64,000 bases of DNA from Bacteroidota bacterium (GCA_003250395.1 QKGM01000053.1:1-64000), one strand, 5' to 3'. Shown: positions 19,396-28,201, counted from the stretch's first letter. Numbers and translations: made by a program. The notes: a model not told the origin generated them from the sequence alone.

Positions 19396-19521
19396 ATGTC
19401 GAAGAAAGAATGTAATGCTGATACAGCCCCCCATAAGAAAGACGCCCGTTACCGCTGCCGGAAATGTGGTGCCGAAGTGATGAAGAAGGAGAACCTTTGC
19501 AAACCCGAAAAGATTAAATAA
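19396..19521 (+). CDS. 41-residue zinc-ribbon-like protein
   Basis: A small frame translating to 41 residues with the core RYRCRKCGAEVMKKENLCKP. C21 and C24 form a CxxC knuckle, C35 is a third ligand, and C6 or H13 could be the fourth. The protein is highly basic otherwise. It lies 48 bp after the kinase stop and its stop is 3 bp before the ATG of the MurU-type gene, so it is very likely cotranslated. No SD sequence is obvious, which is common in this phylum. Its function is unknown; zinc binding, or a nucleic-acid- or ribosome-associated role, is a guess from composition only. Confidence 0.6.
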   Translation: MSKKECNADTAPHKKDARYRCRKCGAEVMKKENLCKPEKIK

Positions 19522-19524
19522 ACG

Positions 19525-20253
19525 ATGAGCACCCCTTTCCAGGCCATGATATTCGCGGCAGGGCGCGGAACCCGGCTTAAACCTTTAACCGATTCAACTC
19601 CTAAAGCCCTCGTAAAGGTTGGTTCCAAAACTATGTTCGATCACGTGGCGGAAAGACTACTTAAGGCCGGGGCACAGCAATTGGTTGTGAATGTACATCA
19701 CCTGGGAAGCCTCATAGTTGATCATATCAGGAAACATTATGCAGGGGTACCAGTTTATATTAGCTATGAACCGGATGAACTCCTCGAAACCGGCGGAGGG
19801 CTCAGGAAAGCCGCTCACCTGCTGATGCCTGAATTACCGGTTATTGTGCACAACGTGGATGTACTCAGCGATATCGATCTCGTTGGCCTGCTGGAATATC
19901 ACCTGGCAAATAAAGCATTGGCTACACTGGCTGTAAGAAAACGAGATACTTCAAGATATTTCCTGTTTGATGCCGGCAACAGGTTACATGGATGGGAGAA
20001 CATAACATCCGGCCAGAAAATAGTTCCGTTACTAACGGATACTCCCTTAACAAGAAAAGCTTTTAGCGGCATCCATGTAATTAACCAACAACTGTTTAAC
20101 CATTTCCCAACAGAACAACGCTTCCCGATGGTTGACCTCTACCTGAAATTATGCGCTGAAGAAAAGATCATTGGTTTTGATCATTCGGAAGGTTACTGGA
20201 CTGATATCGGTAAGCCGGAACAATTGGAAGAAGCAGAGAGGATCTTTTCATAG
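19525..20253 (+). CDS. MurU-type sugar-1-phosphate nucleotidyltransferase
   Basis: A 242-residue nucleotidyltransferase of the GT-A-like fold. The N-terminal signature FAAGRGTRLKPLTDSTPKAL (residues about 10-29) is the NTP-binding and catalytic loop. HNVDVLSDIDL near 110 carries the metal-binding aspartate, and GYWTDIGKPEQLEEAE is the typical C-terminal end. Length and motifs fit MurU (MurNAc-1-P uridylyltransferase) better than the larger RmlA/GlmU enzymes. With the AmgK-type kinase two genes upstream it would convert recycled amino sugars directly to UDP-sugars, the known anabolic recycling route. The substrate could instead be another hexose-1-phosphate. Confidence 0.78.
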   Translation: MSTPFQAMIFAAGRGTRLKPLTDSTPKALVKVGSKTMFDHVAERLLKAGAQQLVVNVHHLGSLIVDHIRKHYAGVPVYISYEPDELLETGGGLRKAAHLLMPELPVIVHNVDVLSDIDLVGLLEYHLANKALATLAVRKRDTSRYFLFDAGNRLHGWENITSGQKIVPLLTDTPLTRKAFSGIHVINQQLFNHFPTEQRFPMVDLYLKLCAEEKIIGFDHSEGYWTDIGKPEQLEEAERIFS

Positions 20254-20544
20254 GAGCACCGGTTTATAGCCAAAGATTCGCACGATGGAGAATATACCTC
20301 AGCCATCATGATATAACGGAGAACTGTTAATTGAATCAGGAACAGGCCCAGCCTTTAAATTAGACATTTACCCGTCGTGAAGAATAGATAGCCAGGAATG
20401 ATCAACATGGCAATTTCCCAATTAGATCACGGAATACCTGTTAAAAACGGACATAAAAAAACCGGCCGGAAACATACTGCCGGACGGTAAATCAACAAGA
20501 CTTATTACATTCTGTAAGACGGAAAGAGGATCAAAAGCTTCTGA
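20254..20544. other. Short gene-free stretch after the MurU-type gene
   Basis: No supported reading frame. Its right part holds the terminator of the lysine-rich mini-gene (20454-20488); nothing else is recognised. Confidence 0.5.
20454..20488 (-). terminator. Terminator of the lysine-rich mini-gene
   Basis: The stem ACCGGCCGG / CCGGACGGT (20461-20488, one internal mismatch pair) has an A run at 20455-20460 that becomes the U tract on the minus strand. It lies about 55 bp downstream of the mini-gene stop. Confidence 0.6.
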
Positions 20545-20652
20545 TCAGAATTTCTTCTTATCCTTTTTTTCCTTCTTGGCTTCACGTTTTTCCTTGAGTG
20601 TCTTGGTGGGTTCTTTCTTCGACTCCTTAGCCGGGGACTTTTCTTTTGACAT
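20545..20652 (-). CDS. 35-residue lysine-rich basic protein
   Basis: The frame from the ATG at 20652 encodes 35 residues that are almost entirely Lys, Glu, Ser, Pro and Thr (starts MSKEKSPAKESKKEP, ends KKEKKDKKKF). A good TAnnTTTG element lies 24 bp upstream and a terminator downstream, so this short frame looks like a real independent transcription unit. A longer in-frame extension to 20778 overlaps the promoter and looks non-coding. The sequence is reminiscent of histone-like or disordered tail peptides, and its function is unknown. Confidence 0.6.
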   Translation of the reverse strand: MSKEKSPAKESKKEPTKTLKEKREAKKEKKDKKKF

Positions 20653-20675
20653 ATTCTTGAAATTTAAAATTTTAA

Positions 20676-20683
20676 CAAAGATA
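20676..20683 (-). promoter_or_regulatory. Promoter minus-7 element of the lysine-rich mini-gene
   Basis: On the minus strand this reads TATCTTTG, a perfect TAnnTTTG, 24 bp before the mini-gene ATG. It supports that start over the longer frame. Confidence 0.6.
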
Positions 20684-20843
20684 CGACAGAATGTATTGCC
20701 ATAGAGCGTAAAACAGAGATAGATTTTATACTGGAGCGTAGAAGTCGGATGCGACAGAATAGCCTTAAAGGCCATCAAATCAGTCGTACTTTATCATATT
20801 TCACAAAAAAAATTTTAATATCGGAAATGCCTGAAATTTTCTT

Positions 20844-20851
20844 TAAGTTTG
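20844..20851 (+). promoter_or_regulatory. Promoter minus-7 element of the universal stress protein gene
   Basis: TAAGTTTG, then C, matches TAnnTTTG and lies 45 bp before the start codon at 20896. No clear minus-33 element is seen. Confidence 0.5.
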
Positions 20852-20895
20852 CTTTACTATCTAAAGAAAACAATTTAAACTAAAATCGAATCAGC

Positions 20896-21732
20896 ATGCG
20901 TAAAGTAATATTAGTCCCAACCGATTTTTCCGAAATCTGTGAAAACGCCGCGCAGCATGCAGCCATACTGGCAGAAGTTTTTGGCACCGATCTTTGTCTT
21001 GTACATGCATTAAATCATTACTCCAGGAAGTGGCTTGATGAGAACAGATACGAGGAAGATATGATACGCGAGATGTTGCGTCGCGAGGCCAGCAGGCTAA
21101 CCCTGGGAAGAGAAATAGATGTCCAGACCCTGATGGTTGGTGGAACCATATACGATGCAATTCCGGAAGCTATCGAAATGACTGATGCTATCCTGAACGT
21201 GATGGGAACCCATGGCAAATCAGGATTCCAACATATCACGGGGGCCAAGATACTAAGAGTCATCACTGCTACACCAATTCCAACGCTGGTATTTCAGAAA
21301 AGGAATATTAATCATTTCGATAAGATCATGCTGCCGCTGAATGTATTCAGGCGGTGGCGCAATAAGCTTGAAACTGCCATACGGATATGCAGGTTATTCA
21401 AATGCACACTGTTTGTTACCGAGACTAATCCCGGTGTTGTACATCCTGACGAATACCGGCTTAGAATCGAAGAAATTGCCCGTATACTTACCGAAGCAGA
21501 TATTGATTTCATTTTGGTACCTGGTCAGCCCGATGGTGATTACGACAAAGTCATCTTAAACAAAGCCATAAGTGCACGAATTAAGATGATTGTCCTGATG
21601 AGCGATGAAGAAGAAGGAAGCGGGCATTTCAAAGCTGGTCCCTGGGATGAGAAACTAATCTTCAACGAAGGACAAATTCCGGTGCTTTGCCTCAACCCTT
21701 TCATGCATAAGTCGTTCGACAGTGGCAGTTGA
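20896..21732 (+). CDS. Universal stress protein with two UspA domains
   Basis: A 278-residue cytosolic protein made of two tandem UspA (adenine-nucleotide alpha-hydrolase-like) domains, about 1-140 and 148-275. The first begins RKVILVPTDFSEICENA and carries MGTHGKSGFQHITGAK, the ATP-binding-loop region of Usp proteins. The second is more diverged (LPLNVFRRWRNK; ends PVLCLNPF). Such proteins are induced by stress or growth arrest in many bacteria, with no defined enzymatic role. A paralogue of the same layout is at 39009-39851. It has its own promoter element and precedes the hybrid kinase by about 300 bp. Confidence 0.88.
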   Translation: MRKVILVPTDFSEICENAAQHAAILAEVFGTDLCLVHALNHYSRKWLDENRYEEDMIREMLRREASRLTLGREIDVQTLMVGGTIYDAIPEAIEMTDAILNVMGTHGKSGFQHITGAKILRVITATPIPTLVFQKRNINHFDKIMLPLNVFRRWRNKLETAIRICRLFKCTLFVTETNPGVVHPDEYRLRIEEIARILTEADIDFILVPGQPDGDYDKVILNKAISARIKMIVLMSDEEEGSGHFKAGPWDEKLIFNEGQIPVLCLNPFMHKSFDSGS

Positions 21733-21942
21733 CCTCCAGCCTCTAATCTCTGTCTGACATTCATATAAATACCGGGACTCATGACTACAAATACATCCCA
21801 TCGGGTAAAAAAACAATTCATGCTGATGACTGATGTGGCCGTATCATGTAATCCTCAGGAGAACACATCTGTGGGTACATTTCTGTTACCTGTCAAATCG
21901 ATATTGCATTTTAAAGGGAAAAGCCAGATTGGTTGCATTCAT

Positions 21943-21970
21943 GGTAAAACATTGCTGGCGATGTTTTACC
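21943..21970. promoter_or_regulatory. Perfect 10-bp inverted repeat before the hybrid kinase gene
   Basis: GGTAAAACAT at 21943-21952 and ATGTTTTACC at 21961-21970 are perfect complements around an 8-nt loop, 64 bp upstream of the kinase start. No T run follows, so it is more like an operator or an mRNA hairpin than a terminator, although it could end the upstream transcript. It lies inside a doubtful 67-codon frame (21781-21984). Confidence 0.5.
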
Positions 21971-22033
21971 ACCCCTATGATTAGATAACAACAAGATTAG
22001 CCCCCAACAGCTTAAACATTCAACCAAGCAAAG

Positions 22034-24838
22034 ATGAGTAATACAGGAGATGACCAATATAACAATACCAGCATAGCCCGACTTCAAAAGAGGATACAAG
22101 AACTGGAACAGCAGATTGAGCATCTGAGCAATACAGAAGCTTTACTTTCTGAAAGCAGGGAGTATTACCAGACAACGCTTCATTCAATTGGAGATGCGGT
22201 AATCACAACCGATAAATCAGGCCTTATTACAGGGTTAAACCCGGCAGCAGAACTTCTGACTGGCTGGATTAATCCGGAGGCGGTTGGCAAGCCACTGGAA
22301 ACGGTGTTCAATACCATAGATGTAATTACAGGTGAAATAAACAGGTGTTCGCTCAAAAAGGTATTGGCATCTGGTGAAGTAGTTAATTTGCCCAATCATA
22401 CCAAACTCAGAGCAAGGAAAGGAAAAGAATATTATATATCAGAATCTGGGGCTCCAATACGAAATAATAGCGGGATAATTACCGGAATGGTCGTGGTTTT
22501 TAGAGACGTAACAGAGAGTTTCCTGATGCGTGAAAAAATCAAAGTCAACGAAGCCAATTATCACTATCTTTTTGAACACAATCCTCATCCTATGTGGGTG
22601 TACGATTTAGAGACGTTGAAATTTCTGGCCGTCAACGATACAGCACTCTCTAATTATGGGTATACAAGAGAAGAGTTCATGAAATTAAGCCTGCTCGACA
22701 TTAGGCCGGAAGATGAAAAAGAGAAACTGATTCAGAATATCAATACCTCAACCCAGCCAATCCAGCAATCGAAATATTGGAAACATAAATTGAAAGACGG
22801 TACCTTGATTTATGTAGATATTCATTCACACAGCTTCCAATTTATGGGAAAAGAGGCGAGGTTGGTGATAGCTCTTGATGTTACTGACAGGGCAAAGGCA
22901 GAACAGGAACTGGCTGAAAGCGAAGAGCGCTTTTACAATCTTTTCGAAGATAGTCCAATTCCATCCTCAATCAGTGTTGGGACGAATCTTTTGTTAACAG
23001 AGGTAAACAAAGCCTGGTGTGACTTTTTTGGCTATACAAAATCCGAGGCAGTAGGTCATACGCTTCAGGAGCTTCAGATAATCGGGATCGATGAACTGCA
23101 TCGTCACATTGAACAGTACGATCAGGTAAACACGATGCCCAATATGGAAGTCAATGTGAACACCAAATCGGGTGATGAAAAACAGGCCATTATATACTTC
23201 AATCAAATCAGGTCGGGCGATAACCTTTACCTGATTCATCGTATTGTAGATGTCACCAAACGTATACAGGCAGAAAATAAAATCAGGGAGAAGGATATCC
23301 AGTTTCGGAAGCTCTCGGCCAATTTGCCCGACATGATTTATCAAATCACCAGAAGACCCGATGGATCTTATTACATTCCAATTTCTTCAGAAGGGATATC
23401 GAATATATATGGCTGCACCCCGGAGGATGTTCGCGATAACTTCGATCCAATAATCAGGGTATTACACCCTGATGACAGAACAAGGGTTTTAAACGACATA
23501 GAGTATTCCGCTGCTCATTTGTCGCATTTTACCTGCGAATTCAGGGTTAAAATACCAGAACGCCCTATCCAGTGGATCTTCACGAAGGCCTCTCCCGAAA
23601 AACTGCCTGACGGAAGTATCACATGGTATGGGTTCAATGCCAATATTACCAACAGGAAAAATTATGAAGAGATGTTGTTGAAAGCAAAAGAAAAAGCAGA
23701 AGAAAGCGACCGTCTGAAAACAGCATTTCTGGCAAACATGAGCCATGAGATACGAACACCAATGAATGGTATCATGGGCTTCACCGAATTACTTCGTGAA
23801 CCGGAAATTAATGTAGAAACGAAAAAAAACTTCATAGAAATAATTCACAAAAGCGGAAAACGGATGCTTGACACCCTGAATGACATCATCGAGATGTCGC
23901 AGATTGAGGCAGGCATTGTATCTGTTAATACAGTTCCTGTTGACATTGAAAGCTTAATAAGCGAACTGGCAGATTTCTATCAAAGGGAGGCCAGACAAAA
24001 AAATCTGATTCTTACGTTCGAAAAACCTAAAATCAGAAAGAGTATCATCCTCACTACCGACGAGAGTAAAATTACCTCCGTCATCTCTAATCTGATAAAA
24101 AATGCCATTATCTATACGCGGCGGGGGGTTATAAAAGTAGGGATACTACCCCACGACGAATCACTGACAATCTTTGTAAGCGATACAGGAATCGGAATTC
24201 CGGCCAACAGGCAGGCAGCAGTGTTCAACAGGTTTGAACAGGCAGATGTTTCATCAACACGTGCATATGAAGGATCAGGACTGGGATTGGCAATAACAAA
24301 GAACTATGTAGAGATGCTGGGAGGTAAAATAAGGCTTGTTTCGGTCGAAAACGAAGGTTCCACATTTTATGTTGAATTACCTTGTAAATTCGGAGATATA
24401 AATGAGGATGCAGCGCTTGACGATGAGAAGATAGATGAAATAATACCGGATAGAAATTCTATGTCAGGGCTAAAAGTTCTGATAGCAGAGGACGACGATC
24501 CCAGTTATACCTACCTGTCTGTAATTCTGAAGGCAGCAAGATGCGAAATATTCCGTTGTTCAACAGGGACACAGGCACTGGAGTTTTGCAGAAACCATCC
24601 TGAAACAGACATTATCTTAATGGATATTAAAATGCCCGGGATGGATGGTTATGAGGCCACCCGCCGAATAAGGGAATTTAATAAGCAGGTTGTTATTATT
24701 GCACAAACAGGGCTTGCACTTAATGATGACAGAGAGAAAGCTCTTGCTGCCGGATGTAATGATTACATCGCTAAACCTATTAACCGGAAGAAACTAGAAG
24801 AACTCATCAGTGCATTGTCAAACAAGAGAGAAAAGTGA
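22034..24838 (+). CDS. Hybrid sensor histidine kinase with four PAS domains and a receiver
   Basis: A 934-residue soluble hybrid kinase; no membrane helix is visible. An N-terminal coiled coil (about 10-45) is followed by four PAS/PAC units: about 46-165 (GDAVITTDKSGLITGLNPAA), 175-290, 295-412 and 420-548 (PAC end FNANITNRK). The HisKA domain has FLANMSHEIRTPMNGIMGF with H571 as phosphorylation site. The HATPase domain shows ISNLIKNAIIYT, SDTGIGIPAN and GSGLGLAITKNY. The receiver (about 815-930) carries phospho-acceptor D864 in LMDIKMPGMDGYEA and the conserved lysine in IAKPIN. It would sense a cytosolic signal, such as redox state or a ligand through PAS, and relay it to an unlinked partner; no cognate regulator is adjacent. 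Confidence 0.94.
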   Translation: MSNTGDDQYNNTSIARLQKRIQELEQQIEHLSNTEALLSESREYYQTTLHSIGDAVITTDKSGLITGLNPAAELLTGWINPEAVGKPLETVFNTIDVITGEINRCSLKKVLASGEVVNLPNHTKLRARKGKEYYISESGAPIRNNSGIITGMVVVFRDVTESFLMREKIKVNEANYHYLFEHNPHPMWVYDLETLKFLAVNDTALSNYGYTREEFMKLSLLDIRPEDEKEKLIQNINTSTQPIQQSKYWKHKLKDGTLIYVDIHSHSFQFMGKEARLVIALDVTDRAKAEQELAESEERFYNLFEDSPIPSSISVGTNLLLTEVNKAWCDFFGYTKSEAVGHTLQELQIIGIDELHRHIEQYDQVNTMPNMEVNVNTKSGDEKQAIIYFNQIRSGDNLYLIHRIVDVTKRIQAENKIREKDIQFRKLSANLPDMIYQITRRPDGSYYIPISSEGISNIYGCTPEDVRDNFDPIIRVLHPDDRTRVLNDIEYSAAHLSHFTCEFRVKIPERPIQWIFTKASPEKLPDGSITWYGFNANITNRKNYEEMLLKAKEKAEESDRLKTAFLANMSHEIRTPMNGIMGFTELLREPEINVETKKNFIEIIHKSGKRMLDTLNDIIEMSQIEAGIVSVNTVPVDIESLISELADFYQREARQKNLILTFEKPKIRKSIILTTDESKITSVISNLIKNAIIYTRRGVIKVGILPHDESLTIFVSDTGIGIPANRQAAVFNRFEQADVSSTRAYEGSGLGLAITKNYVEMLGGKIRLVSVENEGSTFYVELPCKFGDINEDAALDDEKIDEIIPDRNSMSGLKVLIAEDDDPSYTYLSVILKAARCEIFRCSTGTQALEFCRNHPETDIILMDIKMPGMDGYEATRRIREFNKQVVIIAQTGLALNDDREKALAAGCNDYIAKPINRKKLEELISALSNKREK

Positions 24839-25182
24839 AGTATTTACCGGTAAACAATGATTAGGTTCAACTATTTACCCTTATTACCTATGCTTCTTAA
24901 TCACCAAATTACCATCTACCACAAATACCGTGAAAACAAGATAGTATCTTTTAATACCGTAAATTTATAATCAGAACTTTCCCAGTGCGAAACATTTCAT
25001 GTGAGGTAATTGCACAGACAAAGAATATTCCTATGTTTGCAGATGAAAGATTTATTTGATTGTTCAGTAAGAGTCCATTGAACAGATACTTAATAAGAGA
25101 TAATTGTTAAGTCCGTTTTTTATCTGCCCGTTATCTAAGAAATTCATCATCACCAGTTAGTTCACACATAAATACCAAACAT
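24839..25182. other. Gene-free stretch with the promoter of the next gene
   Basis: About 340 bp, AT-rich, without a supported reading frame. The only recognisable element is the promoter at 25009-25039; the leader from there to the start codon is about 135 nt. Confidence 0.5.
25009..25039 (+). promoter_or_regulatory. Bacteroidota-type promoter (minus-33 and minus-7)
   Basis: ATTG at 25009-25012 is followed after 19 nt by TATGTTTG at 25032-25039, close to the TTTG-N19-TAnnTTTG consensus. It would drive the secreted protein gene at 25183 with an unusually long leader of about 135 nt. Confidence 0.6.
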
Positions 25183-25779
25183 ATGAGAAAGATTCTTCCG
25201 GTTATTTTTATACTCTGTGCTACAATCGCGCAGGCTGGTTTTAAAAAAGGTAAAGTTATATTTCTGAATGGAGACGTCAGAGAAGGTTATATCGAGTATT
25301 TCGATAAGGTAGAAGTGAAAAAGGTATCGTTCAAAACAACGCTTCAAAGCGAAAAAGAAAAGCTTCAAAGCGATGACCTGAAGGAGATTATATGGGATAT
25401 GGGAGGTGGAAAATCCAAAAGAATTCTTCGATTGAAAGCTGCTGAGATTAGAAACAAAGAAGGCCGTTTGAAGGTATTCGATGATAAATTCTGGTTCAGT
25501 GTATTCTATTCAGGAGATTTTGAAGTGGTTAGCTTTCTTACCACCGGGAGTGGATTTAATGCTGAGTCGTATTATATCCATTGGAAGGATGATGATTACG
25601 CTACATTGATTGCGATGGCAGGGAGAGTGATTGGACAAAAGAAAATTATACGCGACAGAGGGCCTCATATCTTCAAAGGCAAATGCGATGCACTGGCTGA
25701 TGCCCTGAAAAATAAAACATTCGAACCGGAAAACATAGATGAAATCATAACATGGTATGAAAAAAACTGTGGGAAGTAA
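25183..25779 (+). CDS. Secreted protein of unknown function
   Basis: A 198-residue protein with a signal peptide (MRKILPVIFILCATIAQAG). The mature part begins FKKGKVIFLNGDVREGYIE, a beta-hairpin with a nucleic-acid- or LSM-like look that recurs in uncharacterised Bacteroidota proteins. The middle is rich in charged beta strands (VSFKTTLQSEKEKLQSDDLK), and the C-terminal third is helical (CDALADALKNK). I do not recognise a named family or any catalytic motif. It has its own promoter with a long leader and is followed by a DUF3788-type gene after about 160 bp. Confidence 0.6.
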   Translation: MRKILPVIFILCATIAQAGFKKGKVIFLNGDVREGYIEYFDKVEVKKVSFKTTLQSEKEKLQSDDLKEIIWDMGGGKSKRILRLKAAEIRNKEGRLKVFDDKFWFSVFYSGDFEVVSFLTTGSGFNAESYYIHWKDDDYATLIAMAGRVIGQKKIIRDRGPHIFKGKCDALADALKNKTFEPENIDEIITWYEKNCGK

Positions 25780-25940
25780 CAGCAAGTGAGGCTGACTCTT
25801 TAAGTCAGGTACATTTCACCGCTTCATCGCGTTCTGAAATACAATTACAAGGCCTGATACTCATCAATTTTCAAATTATTAATAACCATTAGCTACTTTT
25901 ATAATCAGATTTACAGCCCAAATCTGCAATACCAGGAAAT

Positions 25941-26366
25941 ATGAACGAAACAATGCTGCTCCGGGAGAAAGAGAATTATCCGGATGAGGATAATCTGAGA
26001 AAAGCCATGGGAGATATCTACCCTGTTTTTAATCATTTGATGGAAACCGTCGAATCAGATGCCGTAGGATTGGCTTATGAGTGGCGTTATTACAATGATG
26101 GAAAAGCCTGGCTCATGAAGGCTGTATGGAAAAAGAAAACTGTCTTCTGGCTCTCGGTATGGCAGGGTTATTTCAAAGTTGGGTTCTATTTCACAGAGAA
26201 AACAATATCAGGACTCTACGAGCTAACAATATCCCAATCACTAAAGGACCGTATACAAATTACCCGGCCTGTCGGCAAGCTCATTGCTGTAAGTATTGAT
26301 ATTGAGAAAGCCGGGCAGTCAGATGATATCATTCAACTGATTGAATACAAAAAAAAGTTGAAGTAA
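25941..26366 (+). CDS. DUF3788-type protein
   Basis: A 141-residue cytosolic protein resembling DUF3788. The phrases EWRYYNDGKAWLMKAVWK and TVFWLSVWQGYFKVGFYF are the family's aromatic-rich core strands, followed by a positively charged loop (QSLKDRIQITRPVGKL). The family is common in Bacteroidota and Firmicutes and has no established function. It converges on the LytTR regulator gene with a 31-bp gap. Confidence 0.7.
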   Translation: MNETMLLREKENYPDEDNLRKAMGDIYPVFNHLMETVESDAVGLAYEWRYYNDGKAWLMKAVWKKKTVFWLSVWQGYFKVGFYFTEKTISGLYELTISQSLKDRIQITRPVGKLIAVSIDIEKAGQSDDIIQLIEYKKKLK

Positions 26367-26397
26367 AACTTTCGATTTCAGAAAAGAAGACCATTCT

Positions 26398-27117
26398 TTA
26401 TATAAAATTGTTTTCGACCCATGTTTGAAACAGTTCTTTGTACTGGTCACCAACCGGGATATATGTATCACCATAAATAATCCGTTGCCGTTCAATAAGT
26501 TCAATACGGTTTAGATTTACAATATAAGACCGGTGTACTCTCATAAATCGATCTGAGGGAAGTCTGGACTCCATGGCCTTAAGTGTAGTAAGCGATAACA
26601 TAGGTCTCGGTTGACGATACATGAACACTTTAACATAATCTTTCAATCCTTCAACATAGAGAATATCATCAAAATTAATCCGATAAATCTTATATTCCGA
26701 CTTCAAAAAAAGAAAATTCTTATTCGCTTCAACAACAACTTCCTTTTTTGTATTAAAATCTATCCGGTCGCGTAATTTCAAAGCTGCCCGGAGAAACTCC
26801 TCATAACCGAATGGTTTTAGTAAATAATCAACAACATCGAGCTTATATCCTTCAATGGCATATTGCTCATAAGCGGTTGTAAATATAATCTTTGGTCCCC
26901 CGGTAAGAAGTCTGGCAAATTCAGTGCCATTTAAATGAGGCATCTGTATGTCAAGAAACACTGCATCGATTTCATTCTGATTTAAAAATTCAATTGCACT
27001 CACTGGATTATCAAAGCTGGCCACAAGTTCAAGAAATGGTGTCCGGCTAATATAGCCTGTAACGAGCTTAAGGGCAAGCGGTTCGTCATCAATGGCAATG
27101 GTTCTTATCATAGCCAT
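26398..27117 (-). CDS. LytTR-family response regulator
   Basis: A 239-residue regulator of the LytR/AgrA type. The receiver domain (about 3-120) has acidic residues IAIDDEP and phospho-acceptor D56 in DAVFLDIQMPHLNG. The LytTR DNA-binding domain (about 138-237) ends with the family's YIPVGDQYKELFQTW. The gene starts 4 bp after the stop of the histidine kinase gene, so the two are cotranscribed. Its likely targets are its own promoter region and perhaps the adjacent export operon. Confidence 0.94.
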   Translation of the reverse strand: MAMIRTIAIDDEPLALKLVTGYISRTPFLELVASFDNPVSAIEFLNQNEIDAVFLDIQMPHLNGTEFARLLTGGPKIIFTTAYEQYAIEGYKLDVVDYLLKPFGYEEFLRAALKLRDRIDFNTKKEVVVEANKNFLFLKSEYKIYRINFDDILYVEGLKDYVKVFMYRQPRPMLSLTTLKAMESRLPSDRFMRVHRSYIVNLNRIELIERQRIIYGDTYIPVGDQYKELFQTWVENNFI

Positions 27118-27121
27118 TCAT

Positions 27122-28201
27122 TTACAGGGTTATATTAAGCGTAACAACATATTCACTCGCCGAAGCATCAACTTGCAACCTGTGATTCCTCCCGTAGATC
27201 AGGTCAAGCCGTTTTTTGGCGTTCTCAAGACCAATGCCACCTGCCAGATTATCATTCTTATTATCGTTAAATCTTGAATTTGCACATCTGAAATGAATTC
27301 CATCAGATTGACATTCCATTGCAATATGGATAAAAGACGGCTCTCTATAACTTATCCCATGTTTGAATGCATTTTCGACAAAAGGGATAAACAACAGGGG
27401 CGGAATTTCAACGTTTTCGCATGTTGATGGCATGGTTACCGATACAGCCACTTTATCCGACAATCTGAGACGCATCAGATCAATATAGTCATTTAAAAAA
27501 TCAATCTCGCGCTTCAATGGAGTCGCCGCATGATCGGTTTCGTAAAGAAGATAACGCATCAGGCGGGATAATTTCAAAATTGACTGCTGGGATGCTCCTG
27601 TATCTATCTCAGTCAGAGCATATATATTATTAAGAGTATTAAAAAAGAAGTGGGGACTAATCTGATTCTTCAATAGCGAAAGTTCAGTTGCCAAATGCTG
27701 CTTTTCAAGTTCCTTTTTCTCCTTCTCTCTTAGCGAGAGCGCCTCTGCAAGCCTCAATCCAAGAGCTGTACCTGCAAGTAAAAGATTAATAATAATGAAT
27801 CCTACGGCATGGAACTCCCTTGAGGGTGGTCTCAAGTGCACCCCCTTTTCTGCCATGATTTTGGTTACAGTATCTATCATCTGGCGAAAATGATCATCAG
27901 GGAACAACCTTGGTGACAGATAATCATCGACAAGATAAATCAATACTGTTCCAGCTAAAATAAGCACAAGGAATACCCAACGCCTTCCCTTCATATAAAA
28001 CTCAGGTACCAGATAGAGATAACATGTATAGAAAAACAAAGCATACAATCCAACCCTCAGGTAAAAGCGTCCCAGAAATGCACCGGTAGTTTCTATTGTA
28101 CCCGACATTAAAATAAGCGGGACAAAGAGAATCAGGAGAGCCACGAGCAAATGCATCAACAGCTCCATACTTTTGTCAGGGATCAGTTTGCGTATCATCA
28201 T
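27122..28201 (-). CDS. LytS-type sensor histidine kinase
   Basis: A 359-residue membrane kinase. Four hydrophobic segments occupy about residues 15-35, 47-66, 75-92 and 132-152, with little extracytoplasmic sequence, followed by a coiled coil (158-180). The His_kinase domain has the phosphorylation motif LKNQISPHFFFNTLNN with H184, and the ATPase end carries GIGLENAKKRLDLIYG. The 5TM-LytS type input is not present; this is the short Bacteroidota form. It pairs with the LytTR regulator and sits 110 bp downstream of the export permease on the same strand, with its own promoter element. Confidence 0.92.
   Translation of the reverse strand: MMIRKLIPDKSMELLMHLLVALLILFVPLILMSGTIETTGAFLGRFYLRVGLYALFFYTCYLYLVPEFYMKGRRWVFLVLILAGTVLIYLVDDYLSPRLFPDDHFRQMIDTVTKIMAEKGVHLRPPSREFHAVGFIIINLLLAGTALGLRLAEALSLREKEKKELEKQHLATELSLLKNQISPHFFFNTLNNIYALTEIDTGASQQSILKLSRLMRYLLYETDHAATPLKREIDFLNDYIDLMRLRLSDKVAVSVTMPSTCENVEIPPLLFIPFVENAFKHGISYREPSFIHIAMECQSDGIHFRCANSRFNDNKNDNLAGGIGLENAKKRLDLIYGRNHRLQVDASASEYVVTLNITL

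Noticed and set aside
21781-21984. 67-codon frame between the universal stress protein and the hybrid kinase
   Set aside because: No recognisable motif or promoter; it contains a perfect inverted repeat and looks like a by-product of it.
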